64,000 bases of DNA from Desulfosporosinus metallidurans (GCF_001936615.1 NZ_MLBF01000002.1:62001-126000), one strand, 5' to 3'. Shown: positions 27,433-36,342, counted from the stretch's first letter. Numbers and translations are program-made. Notes: generated by a model from the letters alone, not told the origin.

Positions 27433-27950
27433 GACCCTCCCCCTCCTAGAGGTGAAAACAGAGCAATTAGTGTACCTAAAGCAATTGCGATACCATAAGG
27501 GAATTTTTCTTGTCGCGCGTCGCTCATCGATCTGCTAAGGTGCTGTGGATTTCGAAAAATCGTGAAAAAGACCAGGAAGTGCCTCAGTGTATTACCTAGG
27601 GCTTTGCGTCGAGCAAGAAGATAAGACGAGATCAAGCCCCCAATTATGGCACCGTAAAGAAAACAAGTAAGGACAAACGGGACACCGCCAAAAGCTCCGA
27701 TTACCGCGAGAAGCTTCACATCCCCTGCGCCCATTCCACCCATGAAATATGGCAGAAGAAGTAAAGCAAAACCTACTGTTGCTCCCAGCAAACTGTTCGC
27801 TAATCCGAAAACGCCCCCTTGAACCGTATGAAGCAGAAGTGCAATGAAAAAAGCGGGGAAGAGTAATTTGTTATAGATCTTGTGTTCACGCCAATCTGTG
27901 AAAACTGCAATTCCCAGAGTTATTCCTAGTGCAACCTCATTCATCCCCAT
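27429..27950 (-). CDS. cpaA: A24 prepilin peptidase (CpaA/TadV)
   Basis: This aspartic membrane protease removes the leader from Flp and TadE-type prepilins. The catalytic pair is visible: Asp19 in FTDWREHKIYN and Asp77 in GMGAGDVKLL. At 173 residues it is the short form without the methylase domain, as is usual for Tad loci. Five or six hydrophobic helices can be seen. It overlaps tadE by four bases. Confidence 0.93.
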   Translation of the reverse strand: MGMNEVALGITLGIAVFTDWREHKIYNKLLFPAFFIALLLHTVQGGVFGLANSLLGATVGFALLLLPYFMGGMGAGDVKLLAVIGAFGGVPFVLTCFLYGAIIGGLISSYLLARRKALGNTLRHFLVFFTIFRNPQHLSRSMSDARQEKFPYGIAIALGTLIALFSPLGGGGS

Positions 27951-27975
27951 AACGACTCCCCCTTGTTTGAGTAAA

Positions 27976-28001
27976 GAACCCTACTGCGGGCAGTAGGGTT
28001 C
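27976..28001 (-). terminator. hairpin between flp and cpaA (attenuator)
   Basis: GAACCCTACTG (27976-27986) pairs with CAGTAGGGTTC (27991-28001) around CGGG. In the direction of transcription only a short T-run follows (TTTACTC), so it looks like a partial terminator or RNA-stability element letting pilin mRNA exceed that of the apparatus. Confidence 0.65.
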
Positions 28002-28054
28002 ATAAATTTATTTCGGTAATTAAAATAATTATTAGCAATTTATAGAGTAAGGCT

Positions 28055-28219
28055 TTATTTAATAGAACCAGCTGCTGTTGTTAAAAGAGCTTTAATATTC
28101 CCGCCCATCAAGGTTAATGCACCAATAACGACGACAGCTATGAGTGCAATAATAAGTCCATACTCTGTCATTCCCTGCCCCGCTTCATCCTTAAGGAATC
28201 CCACAAATTTTGCTTTCAT
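28055..28219 (-). CDS. flp: Flp/Fap type IVb pilin
   Basis: A 54-residue major pilin. Processing after the Gly in DEAG leaves QGMTEYGLIIALIAVVVIG, with the invariant Glu at +5 and Tyr at +6 of Flp pilins. An in-frame ATG at 28246 would add nine residues, but AAAGGAGGG (28226-28234) lies seven bases before the ATG at 28219, which is therefore the start. It is the first gene of the Tad locus. Confidence 0.95.
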   Translation of the reverse strand: MKAKFVGFLKDEAGQGMTEYGLIIALIAVVVIGALTLMGGNIKALLTTAAGSIK

Positions 28220-28325
28220 TTTAAACCCTCCTTTGTTATTGGCCATCCAATCTGCTTCCTTTATTACATTGTATATCCTCTGTGCGGGTAAGAGTATAAT
28301 GCAATAGTCACAATCGGAGGCGAAA

Positions 28326-28356
28326 TAGTCCTAGTCCCTAGTCCTATCTTACAGGA
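28326..28356. promoter_or_regulatory. clustered repeats upstream of flp
   Basis: TAGTCC occurs three times (28326, 28332, 28339). The last copy overlaps an inverted repeat GTCCT-N6-AGGAC (28341-28356). It lies about 110 bases before the flp start, a plausible place for a regulator of pilus expression. I cannot identify a clear -35/-10 pair, and no known regulator site fits. Confidence 0.35.
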
Positions 28357-28435
28357 CCTATAATAAGACTACCAAAAAAATTCTCCTTTTCTCACTTCCA
28401 AGTATGACCAAGTTTATTTGACTATAAGACTACAT

Positions 28436-28479
28436 AAAAAGAGAAGATGAAGCAGCAACAACTACCTACCTTCTCTTTT
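28436..28479 (-). terminator. terminator of the 98-residue hypothetical gene
   Basis: AAAAGAGAAG (28437-28446) pairs with CTTCTCTTTT (28470-28479), with a T-run on the minus-strand side. It lies about 60 bases after the stop at 28541. Confidence 0.75.
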
Positions 28480-28540
28480 AAGTTCATGACTAATTAAGAC
28501 TATTTAGCGTACTTCCGCTTTCCACCCATTCATTTTGGAA

Positions 28541-28837
28541 TTAATTCAGGTTTGAAAGACATCTCTGCATAAATTCTGTTGCGTGATCGCTATGAACTGC
28601 CATGACTTGATCAGTTGATGGACTAAGTGGAATAAAGATCGTAACAACCTCATCAAAGTCATATATCTTTTCTCCAGAAGACTGACAGATTAAATAGCCG
28701 TTTTGGTTGAATAAGGCCTCGAGTCTTTGCATGCCTAAAATACGCTTTGGCAGCGTCTCAAAATCGAGGTGCTCCAATTTGTTCATCTCCCATCTCGCCG
28801 TAATCTGTGAAATGTCTATAGACTTATGGTTATGCAC
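28541..28837 (-). CDS. hypothetical protein
   Basis: I do not recognise this protein of up to 98 residues. It contains LEHLDFETLPKRILGMQRLE and a hydrophobic strand DEVVTIFIPL; there is no signal peptide or membrane helix. The GTG at 28837 is the longest start. An ATG at about 28786 with a weak upstream GAGATGGGAG would give a shorter product. It has its own terminator and lies upstream of the pilus locus; a link to pili is not shown. Confidence 0.55.
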   Translation of the reverse strand: MHNHKSIDISQITARWEMNKLEHLDFETLPKRILGMQRLEALFNQNGYLICQSSGEKIYDFDEVVTIFIPLSPSTDQVMAVHSDHATEFMQRCLSNLN

Positions 28838-28997
28838 TATAGTATTATTTTATTTACGGACGACAGGATTTTTACTAAATCCATCAACTTATTCAGGAGC
28901 ACCATCCTGCACGCAAGTACTGACTACAATGGAAATTTACATAACCTTTAAAGTGGCTGAAATTGGCAAAAACAATTCTAAATAATGGGTTTAATGA

Positions 28998-29026
28998 TTG
29001 ACTAATAATAATTAGTTCGTTATAAT
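28998..29026 (+). promoter_or_regulatory. SigA promoter of the zinc-ribbon gene
   Basis: TTGACT (28998-29003), a 17-base spacer and a perfect TATAAT (29021-29026). The transcript would carry a 5' leader of just over 100 bases containing a small hairpin TGGGAAG/CTTCCCA, possibly a structured untranslated region. Confidence 0.85.
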
Positions 29027-29139
29027 TAAGGTGCTCGAAGTACTTGTGGATTTTACAAACCTTCTCGATTGCCTAAGGCTGTGGGAAGATTTCTTTGAAC
29101 TTCCCATGTCGCGGGTAATAAAATGACGGAGGTTTTTTA

Positions 29140-29451
29140 ATGTTTAACGACAAAATTTTAAGTTGTAAAGACTGTGGTCGTGATTTTGAGTTTACAGCGT
29201 CTGAACAAGAGTTCTATGCAGAGAAAGGGTTTACTAATGAACCTGGACGTTGCCCTGAATGTCGTGCAGCCAGAAAAGCACAAACCAGAAATAACGGCGG
29301 TGGTGGCGGATATTCTCGTCAACCACGTGAAATGTTCCCAGCTATTTGCGCTACTTGTGGAAAAGAAACCACAGTGCCTTTCCAACCTTCTGGCGACAAA
29401 CCAGTGTATTGTCGCGACTGCTACCAACCCAGATCCCGTAGCAATTGGTAA
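29140..29451 (+). CDS. zinc-ribbon domain protein
   Basis: A 103-residue protein with four CxxC knuckles: Cys9/Cys12 with Cys38/Cys41, and Cys70/Cys73 with Cys91/Cys94, giving two probable zinc ribbons. They are joined by a flexible Gly-rich, Arg-rich linker. The type is common in clostridia; nucleic-acid binding is likely but not demonstrated. ACGGAGG lies before the ATG. A strong promoter and terminator frame it as a single-gene unit. Confidence 0.88.
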   Translation: MFNDKILSCKDCGRDFEFTASEQEFYAEKGFTNEPGRCPECRAARKAQTRNNGGGGGYSRQPREMFPAICATCGKETTVPFQPSGDKPVYCRDCYQPRSRSNW

Positions 29452-29470
29452 AGTAAATTGCTCTTTTATG

Positions 29471-29512
29471 AAAAAAACCTTTCCAAGCTTAAATGTTTGG
29501 AAAGGTTTTTTT
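29471..29512 (+). terminator. strong terminator of the zinc-ribbon gene
   Basis: AAAAAAACCTTTCCAA (29471-29486) pairs with TTGGAAAGGTTTTTTT (29497-29512). It could also act on the minus strand. Confidence 0.92.
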
Positions 29513-29604
29513 CATATATTAGAACCACATCGATTTTCAATTTCGTGGGGAATTCTACAGAAAACCTCTTCCAGATTTCGCTCAAGGGCAAGAATGTGAT
29601 ATCT

Positions 29605-30456
29605 TCAACGTCCCTTAATATCTAATTCAATTAGTTCATGATAAAGTTCCTTACGTCGATCCGCTAAAAAAAAGCTATCTTTCATGGAAACACGGTCAGG
29701 ACTACGTATAAGATTTATTCGATCAGCTGAAAGGGAGGCAGATAGTATTCCTTCTTCACCCAACTGAGATTGATTTAACAGTTCCCCTTTAGGACCGATG
29801 ACTAAAGCTCCTCCACTAAATTTTTTCGACTTTCCGTTGCCCCCGATCAGATTGCACGCGCCGAGATAGACTGAATTGTCATAGGCGCGAGCCCCAAGAT
29901 AGCGCAACCAAATTTCTTTGCGGTCACCTGCTACTACAGGGGAAGCATGAGGAGCAAATATTACCTCTGCACCTTTCAAAGAATAAATTGCTGCCATTTC
30001 GGGAAAGTGCCAATCCCAACAGATTCCCACTGCGAACGTCGTTCCATGAGCTGAAAAAACTGGGAAACTCTCTCCAGGAGTAAAATGTTCCATTTCACTC
30101 CGCCCCAAGTGCACCTTGCGATAAACTGCTGGCTCCTCATCCGGAGACAAAATAACATGAGATATATAGGGTTTGTTTACATCTTTTCCTTGTTCTACTA
30201 AACCTACTAAGAGCGTAATCCCTAAGTCTTGCGAACACTCTCGTAACTGAATGATCCAAGAACTCTGTAGAGAATCACCAGTTTCCGAGGCGTCTTGTGG
30301 TGAATATCCATCTAACGCGCATTCTGGAAAACACAGCAAGGAAATTTCCTGCTTCTGGGCAGCCTCAGCTAAATGTATGATTTTCCGAAAATTACGTTCA
30401 GTCTCTCCAACCAAAGATTCCATCTGAACGAGTCCAATTCGGCAGTTCTTTTCCAT
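29605..30456 (-). CDS. carbon-nitrogen hydrolase (nitrilase superfamily amidase)
   Basis: The 283 residues carry the Glu-Lys-Cys triad: Glu in LLCFPECALDGY, Lys in VYRKVHLGR, and Cys in AVGICWDWHFPE. The fold cleaves amides, carbamoyl amines or nitriles; the substrate cannot be read. GAAGGACAGAGACA precedes the ATG. It lies 18 bases after the LysR gene and is probably co-transcribed with it. Confidence 0.9.
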   Translation of the reverse strand: MEKNCRIGLVQMESLVGETERNFRKIIHLAEAAQKQEISLLCFPECALDGYSPQDASETGDSLQSSWIIQLRECSQDLGITLLVGLVEQGKDVNKPYISHVILSPDEEPAVYRKVHLGRSEMEHFTPGESFPVFSAHGTTFAVGICWDWHFPEMAAIYSLKGAEVIFAPHASPVVAGDRKEIWLRYLGARAYDNSVYLGACNLIGGNGKSKKFSGGALVIGPKGELLNQSQLGEEGILSASLSADRINLIRSPDRVSMKDSFFLADRRKELYHELIELDIKGR

Positions 30457-30474
30457 TGTCTCTGTCCTTCCCGA

Positions 30475-31446
30475 CTACTCACTATTGTGATGATCTAATT
30501 GTAGCCTATTTGCATGTTCCTCTAATTCATTATAATCCTTACTTAAAACATCCGATAACAACTCATGATCATGGAGCAAGTTGATTAAGAGACGCTCATC
30601 TTTAGTTTGAGTACTTTGGGCATTGGTAAGAATACTAAGTGGTCGATATACAGGTGCATCTTGTATTTTTAAACTCTTAAATATTTTTTGATCACATTCT
30701 CGGCGAACGGTTAACGAAGAAATTATTGTGATTCCAAGTCCAGCTGAAACAACTTGTTTAATCGCCTGAGTGCTACCTAGTTCCATCGTTACATTCAATT
30801 GATCAAGATCAAGTCCTCTCTCTTTCAGAGCCATCTCCATTACCTTACGAGTTCCAGAACCGTCCTCTCTTGTAACCAGACGTTCAAGAGGGAGTTCAGC
30901 TAGGGTAATACTATCCCTTGACGCCCAAGGATGAAAATCGGGAATCACGACTACCAACTCGTCTTCCCAGAAATTTTCAACTTTCAGGTCTTTATGTCGT
31001 GGAACTGGCCCCTCGATCAATCCAATATGAATCTTTTTCTCCAAAACATCTTGAGTAATGGATTCTGTATTAGCGATCTTTACTTTAAAGTCTACATCTG
31101 GGTGTGTCTTATACAAAAACGCTAGTATATTGGGAAGAATATATTCTCCGATCGTTAAAGTCGCACCGAGGTAAATCAATCTTCTCTGATCTTTAGCTGC
31201 ACATATTTGTTCTTTAGCATTCGAAAGAATATCTAAGACACTACGAACATGGGCATAGAAAATTTCGCCCTCTTTGGTAAGAGTAACCCCTTTATTAGTA
31301 CGGTCAAAAAAGCGAGCACCATACTGGTTCTCTAAATTCTGAATCTGCAAACTAATGCTGGGTTGACTCATATGAAGCTTCTTCGATGATAACGTTATGT
31401 TTTTGGTTTCTGCCACCGCTTTGAACACAAGAAAGTGTTGTTCCAT
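30475..31446 (-). CDS. LysR family transcriptional regulator
   Basis: The 323 residues have the N-terminal winged helix-turn-helix (about 1-60, with KKLHMSQPSISLQIQNLE) and a periplasmic-binding-like effector domain. Overall it resembles the CysL/CbbR subgroup. It sits between the nitrilase gene and the dsr cluster. Control of sulfur genes is possible but only inferred. AAGAAGGGGGATGCTTCATC precedes the ATG. Confidence 0.9.
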   Translation of the reverse strand: MEQHFLVFKAVAETKNITLSSKKLHMSQPSISLQIQNLENQYGARFFDRTNKGVTLTKEGEIFYAHVRSVLDILSNAKEQICAAKDQRRLIYLGATLTIGEYILPNILAFLYKTHPDVDFKVKIANTESITQDVLEKKIHIGLIEGPVPRHKDLKVENFWEDELVVVIPDFHPWASRDSITLAELPLERLVTREDGSGTRKVMEMALKERGLDLDQLNVTMELGSTQAIKQVVSAGLGITIISSLTVRRECDQKIFKSLKIQDAPVYRPLSILTNAQSTQTKDERLLINLLHDHELLSDVLSKDYNELEEHANRLQLDHHNSE

Positions 31447-31805
31447 GATGAAGCATCCCCCTTCTTAGATAAGCTGTATCTATCTTAAAAGCACTCTCAA
31501 CTTGCGCATGAATCTATCTTCAAGAGAAACTCTTCATTAATGAAACCTCTAGTTCGACATGGAGTTATGGTATTTTGCAGTTATACTATAAAAAAGTTCA
31601 GAGTCGGATATTCGAAGTTAAAGTAATTCTTGAGTCTCCGAAAATTATATGGTTTCAAATTAGACATTTATTTTCTTTATAATACCATTATGTGAACGAT
31701 TGCGCTAGCAAGGACTATTTGTTTCTTAAATAATTCACAATCATTTTTTCGTCCAATCATCTCATCAGGATTCGTGATGAATTCCTGATATATTGTTGCA
31801 TAAAA
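31447..31805. other. non-coding gap before the LysR gene
   Basis: AT-rich sequence. On the minus strand AAGATAGAT occurs twice within the last 100 bases before lysR, with a CTTATCTAAG near the start, possibly a LysR-type site. No open frame with a ribosome-binding site and no strong structured RNA is seen. Confidence 0.4.
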
Positions 31806-31836
31806 AACAGTAAAAAGCCTCCCGTAAGGAAGGATT
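31806..31836 (-). terminator. terminator of dsrN
   Basis: On the minus strand AATCCTTCC, a TTAC loop and GGGAGGCTT form a stem with one mismatch. TTTTTACTG follows. It lies 25 bases after the dsrN stop. Confidence 0.7.
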
Positions 31837-31860
31837 CTTGCGAAGTGATATGAATATCAA

Positions 31861-33327
31861 TTATTGTCCTGCTACCTTTTCAATCCGAGACCACTTAGCC
31901 GTACCGTAAGTTGATGCTAAATTCACCATGCGTTCAGCCCATACGGGACAACCCAGAGCGTGAATATGATTATACGTTGCAAAAACGTTCTTGTAACAAA
32001 TTCCGTCATGCTGCCCATCAATTCCATTCCCTCGTTCAACCGTAAACCCAAATTTGACATTGGGATCTAAGTTAATCAAGCGGGAATTATGAAACTCATG
32101 GCCCTTGATTTCGGCTGCTTCCTCGAACCAAGGCTGGCCAGAATTAGCCTTCATAATTGTATACCCATGTCCTTGAGGCTTTCTTTCCATTTGAGTATCA
32201 AAGGGTAGTAATCCAACCATCTCATAACTCTGAGAAGATGCTCGGATCGAGCGCCCCAGATACATGAGCCCTCCACATTCGGCGTAAATCGGAAGTCCAT
32301 TTTCGCCTGCACGTCTAATCTCTCTGCGCAAATCCCAATTCTGTTCGAGTTTAGCTGCAAAGACTTCGGGAAAACCTCCTCCTATATAGAGCCCATCAAG
32401 GCCTTCAGGGAGTTGGGTATCTACAAGGGCGTTAATAGGAACCACATCAGCGCCCATATGTTTAAGAGCTTCCAAGTTCTCCGGATAGTAAAAACTGAAA
32501 GCCTCATCCTGTATAATCCCAATTTTCGGATGCAGAACCCTGTTTTTCGACCCATATTTAGCTAGGTTAGGAACTAATTCCTCAGCTAGCTGAGGAAGTT
32601 CAGGTGCATTTTGAGCTAGCCTTAAGATTTTATTTAAATCGACATGATCACTGATTATATCGGCCAAATAATCTAGCAACCTGTCAGTTTCCTTCATTTC
32701 ACCATTAGTAACAAGTCCAAGATGCCGGTCAGGAATACTTAAATTGACGTCTTTGGGAATCGCACCAACTACGGGGATTTTACAGAACTCTTCAATAGCT
32801 TCACGCGTCAACTTCTCATGACGGGCTCGTGCCACTTTATTAAGAACTACACCCACAATTTGCACACCCGGATCAAAATGTTGATAACCCATCACCATCG
32901 CAGCCACACTACGTGTCATTCTGGTTGTATCCACGACTAAAAGAACAGGAGAACGGGTCACTTTAGCAATCTCCGCAGTCGAACTGCTTCCTTGCAAGTC
33001 TAACCCATCATAAAGACCCATAGCTCCTTCAATAATAGTGATTGTTTTTCCTATTGATTGACTAAGCACAGAACTACATATTTCATGTTTCCCCATAAAA
33101 AAAGAATCCAAGTTGCGACAGGTACACCCAGCAGCAGCAGTATGCCAACTAGCATCAATGTAGTCTGGCCCCTTCTTAAAGGGTTGAACTCCCATACCTT
33201 GGCGAGCAAAAGCACGAAGCAAACCTAAGGTAACGGTTGTTTTGCCGCTTCGCCCCTGAGGCGCTCCGATTACTAAGCGAGGGACGTTTTTGATACTCTG
33301 TTCCTTCATAGATTTCAATGGTAGCAT
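31861..33327 (-). CDS. dsrN: cobyrinic acid a,c-diamide synthase family, DsrN (siroheme amidase)
   Basis: A CbiA/CobB-like glutamine amidotransferase of 488 residues. The N-terminal P-loop domain has GAPQGRSGKTT. The C-terminal class I glutaminase domain has YIGGGFPE and the nucleophile Cys in YAECGGLMYLG. In dsr loci DsrN amidates siroheme for DsrAB. An open frame extends to 33474, but it runs through a terminator-like hairpin. The ATG at 33327 has AAAGG ten bases upstream, so I use it. Confidence 0.88.
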   Translation of the reverse strand: MLPLKSMKEQSIKNVPRLVIGAPQGRSGKTTVTLGLLRAFARQGMGVQPFKKGPDYIDASWHTAAAGCTCRNLDSFFMGKHEICSSVLSQSIGKTITIIEGAMGLYDGLDLQGSSSTAEIAKVTRSPVLLVVDTTRMTRSVAAMVMGYQHFDPGVQIVGVVLNKVARARHEKLTREAIEEFCKIPVVGAIPKDVNLSIPDRHLGLVTNGEMKETDRLLDYLADIISDHVDLNKILRLAQNAPELPQLAEELVPNLAKYGSKNRVLHPKIGIIQDEAFSFYYPENLEALKHMGADVVPINALVDTQLPEGLDGLYIGGGFPEVFAAKLEQNWDLRREIRRAGENGLPIYAECGGLMYLGRSIRASSQSYEMVGLLPFDTQMERKPQGHGYTIMKANSGQPWFEEAAEIKGHEFHNSRLINLDPNVKFGFTVERGNGIDGQHDGICYKNVFATYNHIHALGCPVWAERMVNLASTYGTAKWSRIEKVAGQ

Positions 33328-33394
33328 AACTCCCACACCTTTCTTGGAGTAGTTTAATCTGGAGGAATAGACGGGTGATAACCGCCATGAATTT

Positions 33395-33488
33395 GCTAAA
33401 AAATTGACCATCCTATGCCCACTCCCTAATATGCTAGATTTTAAAGAATCAGCAGAAACAAGGGCATAGGACATTTAGGATGGTCAAT
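33395..33488 (-). terminator. large hairpin with U-tract between dsrD and dsrN
   Basis: On the minus strand ATTGACCATCCT (33488-33477) and CCTATGCCC (33470-33462) pair with GGGCATAGGATGGTCAAT (33420-33403), leaving a small internal insertion and a 41-base loop. TTTTTT follows at once. It is a terminator or attenuator that should cut dsrABD mRNA before dsrN. Confidence 0.8.
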
Positions 33489-33540
33489 CAAAGGTCAAAC
33501 AAAAGATTCTTTGCAAGTTGGTCCATGAGTGCCTAGCTGA

Positions 33541-33762
33541 TTAGTTTGGTGTCTGGACCTTGCCTTTTAAACAAATAAATGTAGTCGTAATGTAGAGATA
33601 TTCAACAAGATCCTCCGCAGTAAGCTCTTTAACAGCGTTATCCACATCGGACTTTTTCTCGCCTATCGCTACTGCGACGTCTCTACTTTTAGCTTTTTGT
33701 ACTTTCCCGAGATATTCAAGTATTTTTGCTTTAATTTCGGGGTTAGCAGGTCCTTTTTGCAT
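33541..33762 (-). CDS. dsrD: dissimilatory sulfite reductase-associated protein DsrD
   Basis: DsrD is a 73-residue winged-helix protein found in sulfate and sulfite reducers beside dsrAB, and reported to stimulate sulfite reduction allosterically. The sequence shows the expected EIKAKILEYLGKVQKAKSRD helix pair and C-terminal wing VEYLYITTTFICLKGK. CGAAGGGGGTATCGCTAA precedes the ATG. It follows dsrB by 38 bases. Confidence 0.95.
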   Translation of the reverse strand: MQKGPANPEIKAKILEYLGKVQKAKSRDVAVAIGEKKSDVDNAVKELTAEDLVEYLYITTTFICLKGKVQTPN

Positions 33763-33800
33763 TTAGCGATACCCCCTTCGAGTATTCTCTTCTTAGTAAA

Positions 33801-34859
33801 TTAGAACTTAAATCCAGCAGATGTACGGAAGGTTTCTCGAGCAAAAATATAGTCGTCAATCAACATATCCGAGAAAGGAAGTCCGCTCAAACTGAAGAAT
33901 CTTTCCCAACCAATCCGTTCTATCCATTCACCCAACCGTTCACCACGCTGTGCATTCGCAATCCAGAGTTCTAAGATATCGCGGATTGCATCTGTTACTT
34001 CAGGCCAACGCGGAGGATTGTTTGGTAGGAATGGGATCACCATACGGGAAAAACTTGGTGCTGAACGAGCATTAGAGACTTTACCTCCAATAAGAATCGC
34101 AATACCATCGTTTTTCGGATCATAAATTTCCATAGCAGGAGACATCGTGTAGCAGTTACCGCAATACATACACTTATCTTCGTTTACAATAACGCTCTTG
34201 TTTTTAGGATCGGGACGAATAGCACCTGTTGGGCAACTAGCTACGAGGGTCGGAATTTCTGTACCCTTACGAATCTTCTCATGGTCAATTCGAGGAGGAG
34301 TCCGGTGAACACCGACAATCCCAATGTCACTGCAGTGTGTTGATCCACACATATTTAAACAGCATGCCAAGCCCATTTTTAATTTAGCAGGAAGTTTCAT
34401 AGAGTCAAAATACTCATATAAATCATCCATTACAGCTTTAACAACGCCAGAGGCGTCGGTTGCAGGAGTGTGACAGTGTACCCATCCTTGTGTGTGAATG
34501 ATATTACTGATGGCAGCTCCTGTTCCACCAACACATAAACCTTTAGCTGTTAATGTATCGATTAGTGGGTTAACTTTAGCCTCGTCGGAAACTAGAAACT
34601 CAATATTGTTACGGGTCGTCCAGCGAAGGAATCCATCACAATAATCGTCAGCAAGTGTGCAAACGTCTCGAATAAAATCAATGCTAACCAAACGAGGAGT
34701 TGCCACTCTAACACTGTAAAGTGCTGCGCCGCTTTCAGAAACGTGTTTGAGAACGCCTGAACGTGGGATCTCATGATATCTCCATGTGCCATAGTTTTCC
34801 TTAATAATTGGAGGAAGCATCTCTTTATAATTAGGAGGTCCTTGGTCTAATTTTGCCAT
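33801..34859 (-). CDS. dsrB: dissimilatory sulfite reductase, beta subunit
   Basis: DsrB carries the catalytic siroheme-[4Fe-4S] site of the alpha2beta2 enzyme that reduces sulfite to a DsrC-bound trisulfide. The cluster ligands [12 protein letters not shown] include Cys166, Cys167 and Cys171, with a further Cys129 in VHCHTPATD. An inserted ferredoxin domain follows (Cys230, Cys233, Cys236). At 352 residues it is full length. ACGAGAGGTGGATAATC precedes the ATG, 35 bases after dsrA. Confidence 0.98.
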   Translation of the reverse strand: MAKLDQGPPNYKEMLPPIIKENYGTWRYHEIPRSGVLKHVSESGAALYSVRVATPRLVSIDFIRDVCTLADDYCDGFLRWTTRNNIEFLVSDEAKVNPLIDTLTAKGLCVGGTGAAISNIIHTQGWVHCHTPATDASGVVKAVMDDLYEYFDSMKLPAKLKMGLACCLNMCGSTHCSDIGIVGVHRTPPRIDHEKIRKGTEIPTLVASCPTGAIRPDPKNKSVIVNEDKCMYCGNCYTMSPAMEIYDPKNDGIAILIGGKVSNARSAPSFSRMVIPFLPNNPPRWPEVTDAIRDILELWIANAQRGERLGEWIERIGWERFFSLSGLPFSDMLIDDYIFARETFRTSAGFKF

Positions 34860-34894
34860 GATTATCCACCTCTCGTAAGCTACTTATTGTAAAA

Positions 34895-36118
34895 TTAGAG
34901 TTTCGATCCATCAAGTGCAGTTCCAGATTTGTCAAGGTCATCTTGTTGCCAGAAGACATATGGGTTAGCGCGTGGGCGGAAGACCTGTTGAGGTACAGTA
35001 GGAATTTCAGTTTCACGTAAGAATTTGCCCATTCCTAAACGGAATATTGTTTCACCGATACGTTCACGGGTTTTACCGTTCTCATCCCACCATTCCCAAA
35101 TGCGGCGCACAAGATCCTTGAATTCTTCGAAATCATCTTCCACTTCCATTTTCATGAAAGGCACAACAACGGAGGACATGAATGCGGACTGAACGATTGT
35201 CGATTTTCCACCGATCAAAATGGTAGCGCCTTTTTCTTTGCCGGCTTGAATAGCTTTTGGCATCATATTAATACAATGCATACAACGCGTGCAGTCTTCT
35301 GCAATCACAGTGAGTTCTTGGGTCTCATTGTTAAATTTAAGACAGCTGGTTGGACATTTGTCACAAACCCGACCTTGAATATCGAATTTCTTAGCTGCAT
35401 ATTCTTTAACAGCGTCTTGATCAATTCTCAATGAATCACGCCAAGTTCCGATTACAGAGATATCGGAGCGGGCAATCGAGCCGGTACAATCATTGGCGCA
35501 ACCAGAGAACTTAATCTTACTCTTGTAAGGCCACATTGGACGATGAAGCTCATCCATAAATTCATTGGTGATATTATAACATGCTTCAAGTGTGTCATAA
35601 CAAGCATATTCGCAGCGTCCTGGTCCAACACAGCAGTTCGTCGTTCTCAAGCAAGAACCCGACCCACCCAAGTCAAAACCAGCCTCACTATAATCATCAA
35701 AGATAGGTTGAATATGCTCCGTTTTGCAACCGAGAAGAACAATGTCTCCCGTGGAACCGTGCATATTCGTCAAACCACTTCCGTGTTTCTCCCAAAGATC
35801 ACAAATTGTACGAAGTGTTTTCGTATTGTAGAAGAAGCCAGATGGTTGATTAATACGAATAGTATGAAATTCAGCAACATTTGGGTAAGTTTCAGGCTCA
35901 TCAACATAACGGCCAATTACACCGCCGCCATATCCTCTTACTCCAACGATTCCGCCATGTTTCCAGTGTCCTCGTCGTTCTTCATAGGATCTTTCCAAGA
36001 CTTGGAGCAATTCACCTGCTGCTTCACTTTTCACGGCAGCTCGCTTAATTTCCGTCACAAAACTGGGCCATTTTCCTTTTTCTAGCTCGTCCAGTAGCGG
36101 CGTTTTCTTTTCTGTCAT
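34895..36118 (-). CDS. dsrA: dissimilatory sulfite reductase, alpha subunit
   Basis: DsrA is the partner subunit of the sulfite reductase. Cysteine clusters at 156-169 (CLRTTNCCVGPGRC) and at 207/211 (GCANDC) build the coupled siroheme-cluster site. The ferredoxin insertion is complete (Cys252, Cys255, Cys259, Cys276, Cys279, Cys282). Length 407 fits the family. GACGGAGGGTGTGCC precedes the ATG. It follows the ferredoxin gene by 35 bases. Confidence 0.98.
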   Translation of the reverse strand: MTEKKTPLLDELEKGKWPSFVTEIKRAAVKSEAAGELLQVLERSYEERRGHWKHGGIVGVRGYGGGVIGRYVDEPETYPNVAEFHTIRINQPSGFFYNTKTLRTICDLWEKHGSGLTNMHGSTGDIVLLGCKTEHIQPIFDDYSEAGFDLGGSGSCLRTTNCCVGPGRCEYACYDTLEACYNITNEFMDELHRPMWPYKSKIKFSGCANDCTGSIARSDISVIGTWRDSLRIDQDAVKEYAAKKFDIQGRVCDKCPTSCLKFNNETQELTVIAEDCTRCMHCINMMPKAIQAGKEKGATILIGGKSTIVQSAFMSSVVVPFMKMEVEDDFEEFKDLVRRIWEWWDENGKTRERIGETIFRLGMGKFLRETEIPTVPQQVFRPRANPYVFWQQDDLDKSGTALDGSKL

Positions 36119-36153
36119 GGCACACCCTCCGTCTTCAAGTTTTTTGGAGTTAC

Positions 36154-36342
36154 TTACATTTCAGCAATGCTGATGGCACCCGTTGGGCAAACCGACGTAC
36201 AGCTTTCGCAGCCCATGCACTCTGATTCGTCACCGACTACATGAGCTTTGTCCTCGCTAAAACCAAGCAGGTGAGCAGGACATCCTTCAGTACATGCATT
36301 ACATCCTGAGCATTGATCTTCGTCAATTGTAACAATAAACAA
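36154..36342 (-). CDS. 2[4Fe-4S] ferredoxin
   Basis: A 62-residue ferredoxin with two CxxCxxCxxxCP motifs (DQCSGCNACTEGCP and SECMGCESCTSVCP). The start is TTG at 36342 with a strong AAGGAGGTG. It immediately precedes dsrA on the same strand and is probably the first gene of the dsrABD transcript, which suggests it is an electron donor or acceptor for DsrAB. That partnership is inferred from position. Confidence 0.95.
   Translation of the reverse strand: MFIVTIDEDQCSGCNACTEGCPAHLLGFSEDKAHVVGDESECMGCESCTSVCPTGAISIAEM

Noticed and set aside
31552-31638. 28-codon plus-strand frame in the gap before lysR
   Set aside because: No Shine-Dalgarno site and no composition suggesting a real protein.
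33328-33474. 49-residue N-terminal extension of DsrN
   Set aside because: It lies across the terminator-like hairpin, has no ribosome-binding site at 33474, and the homologous P-loop start fits the ATG at 33327.
33482-33499. GGTCAAT/GGTCAAA direct repeat resembling a second CtsR site
   Set aside because: The heptads begin 11 rather than 10 bases apart, no promoter overlaps them, and the first copy is part of the dsrD/dsrN hairpin arm.
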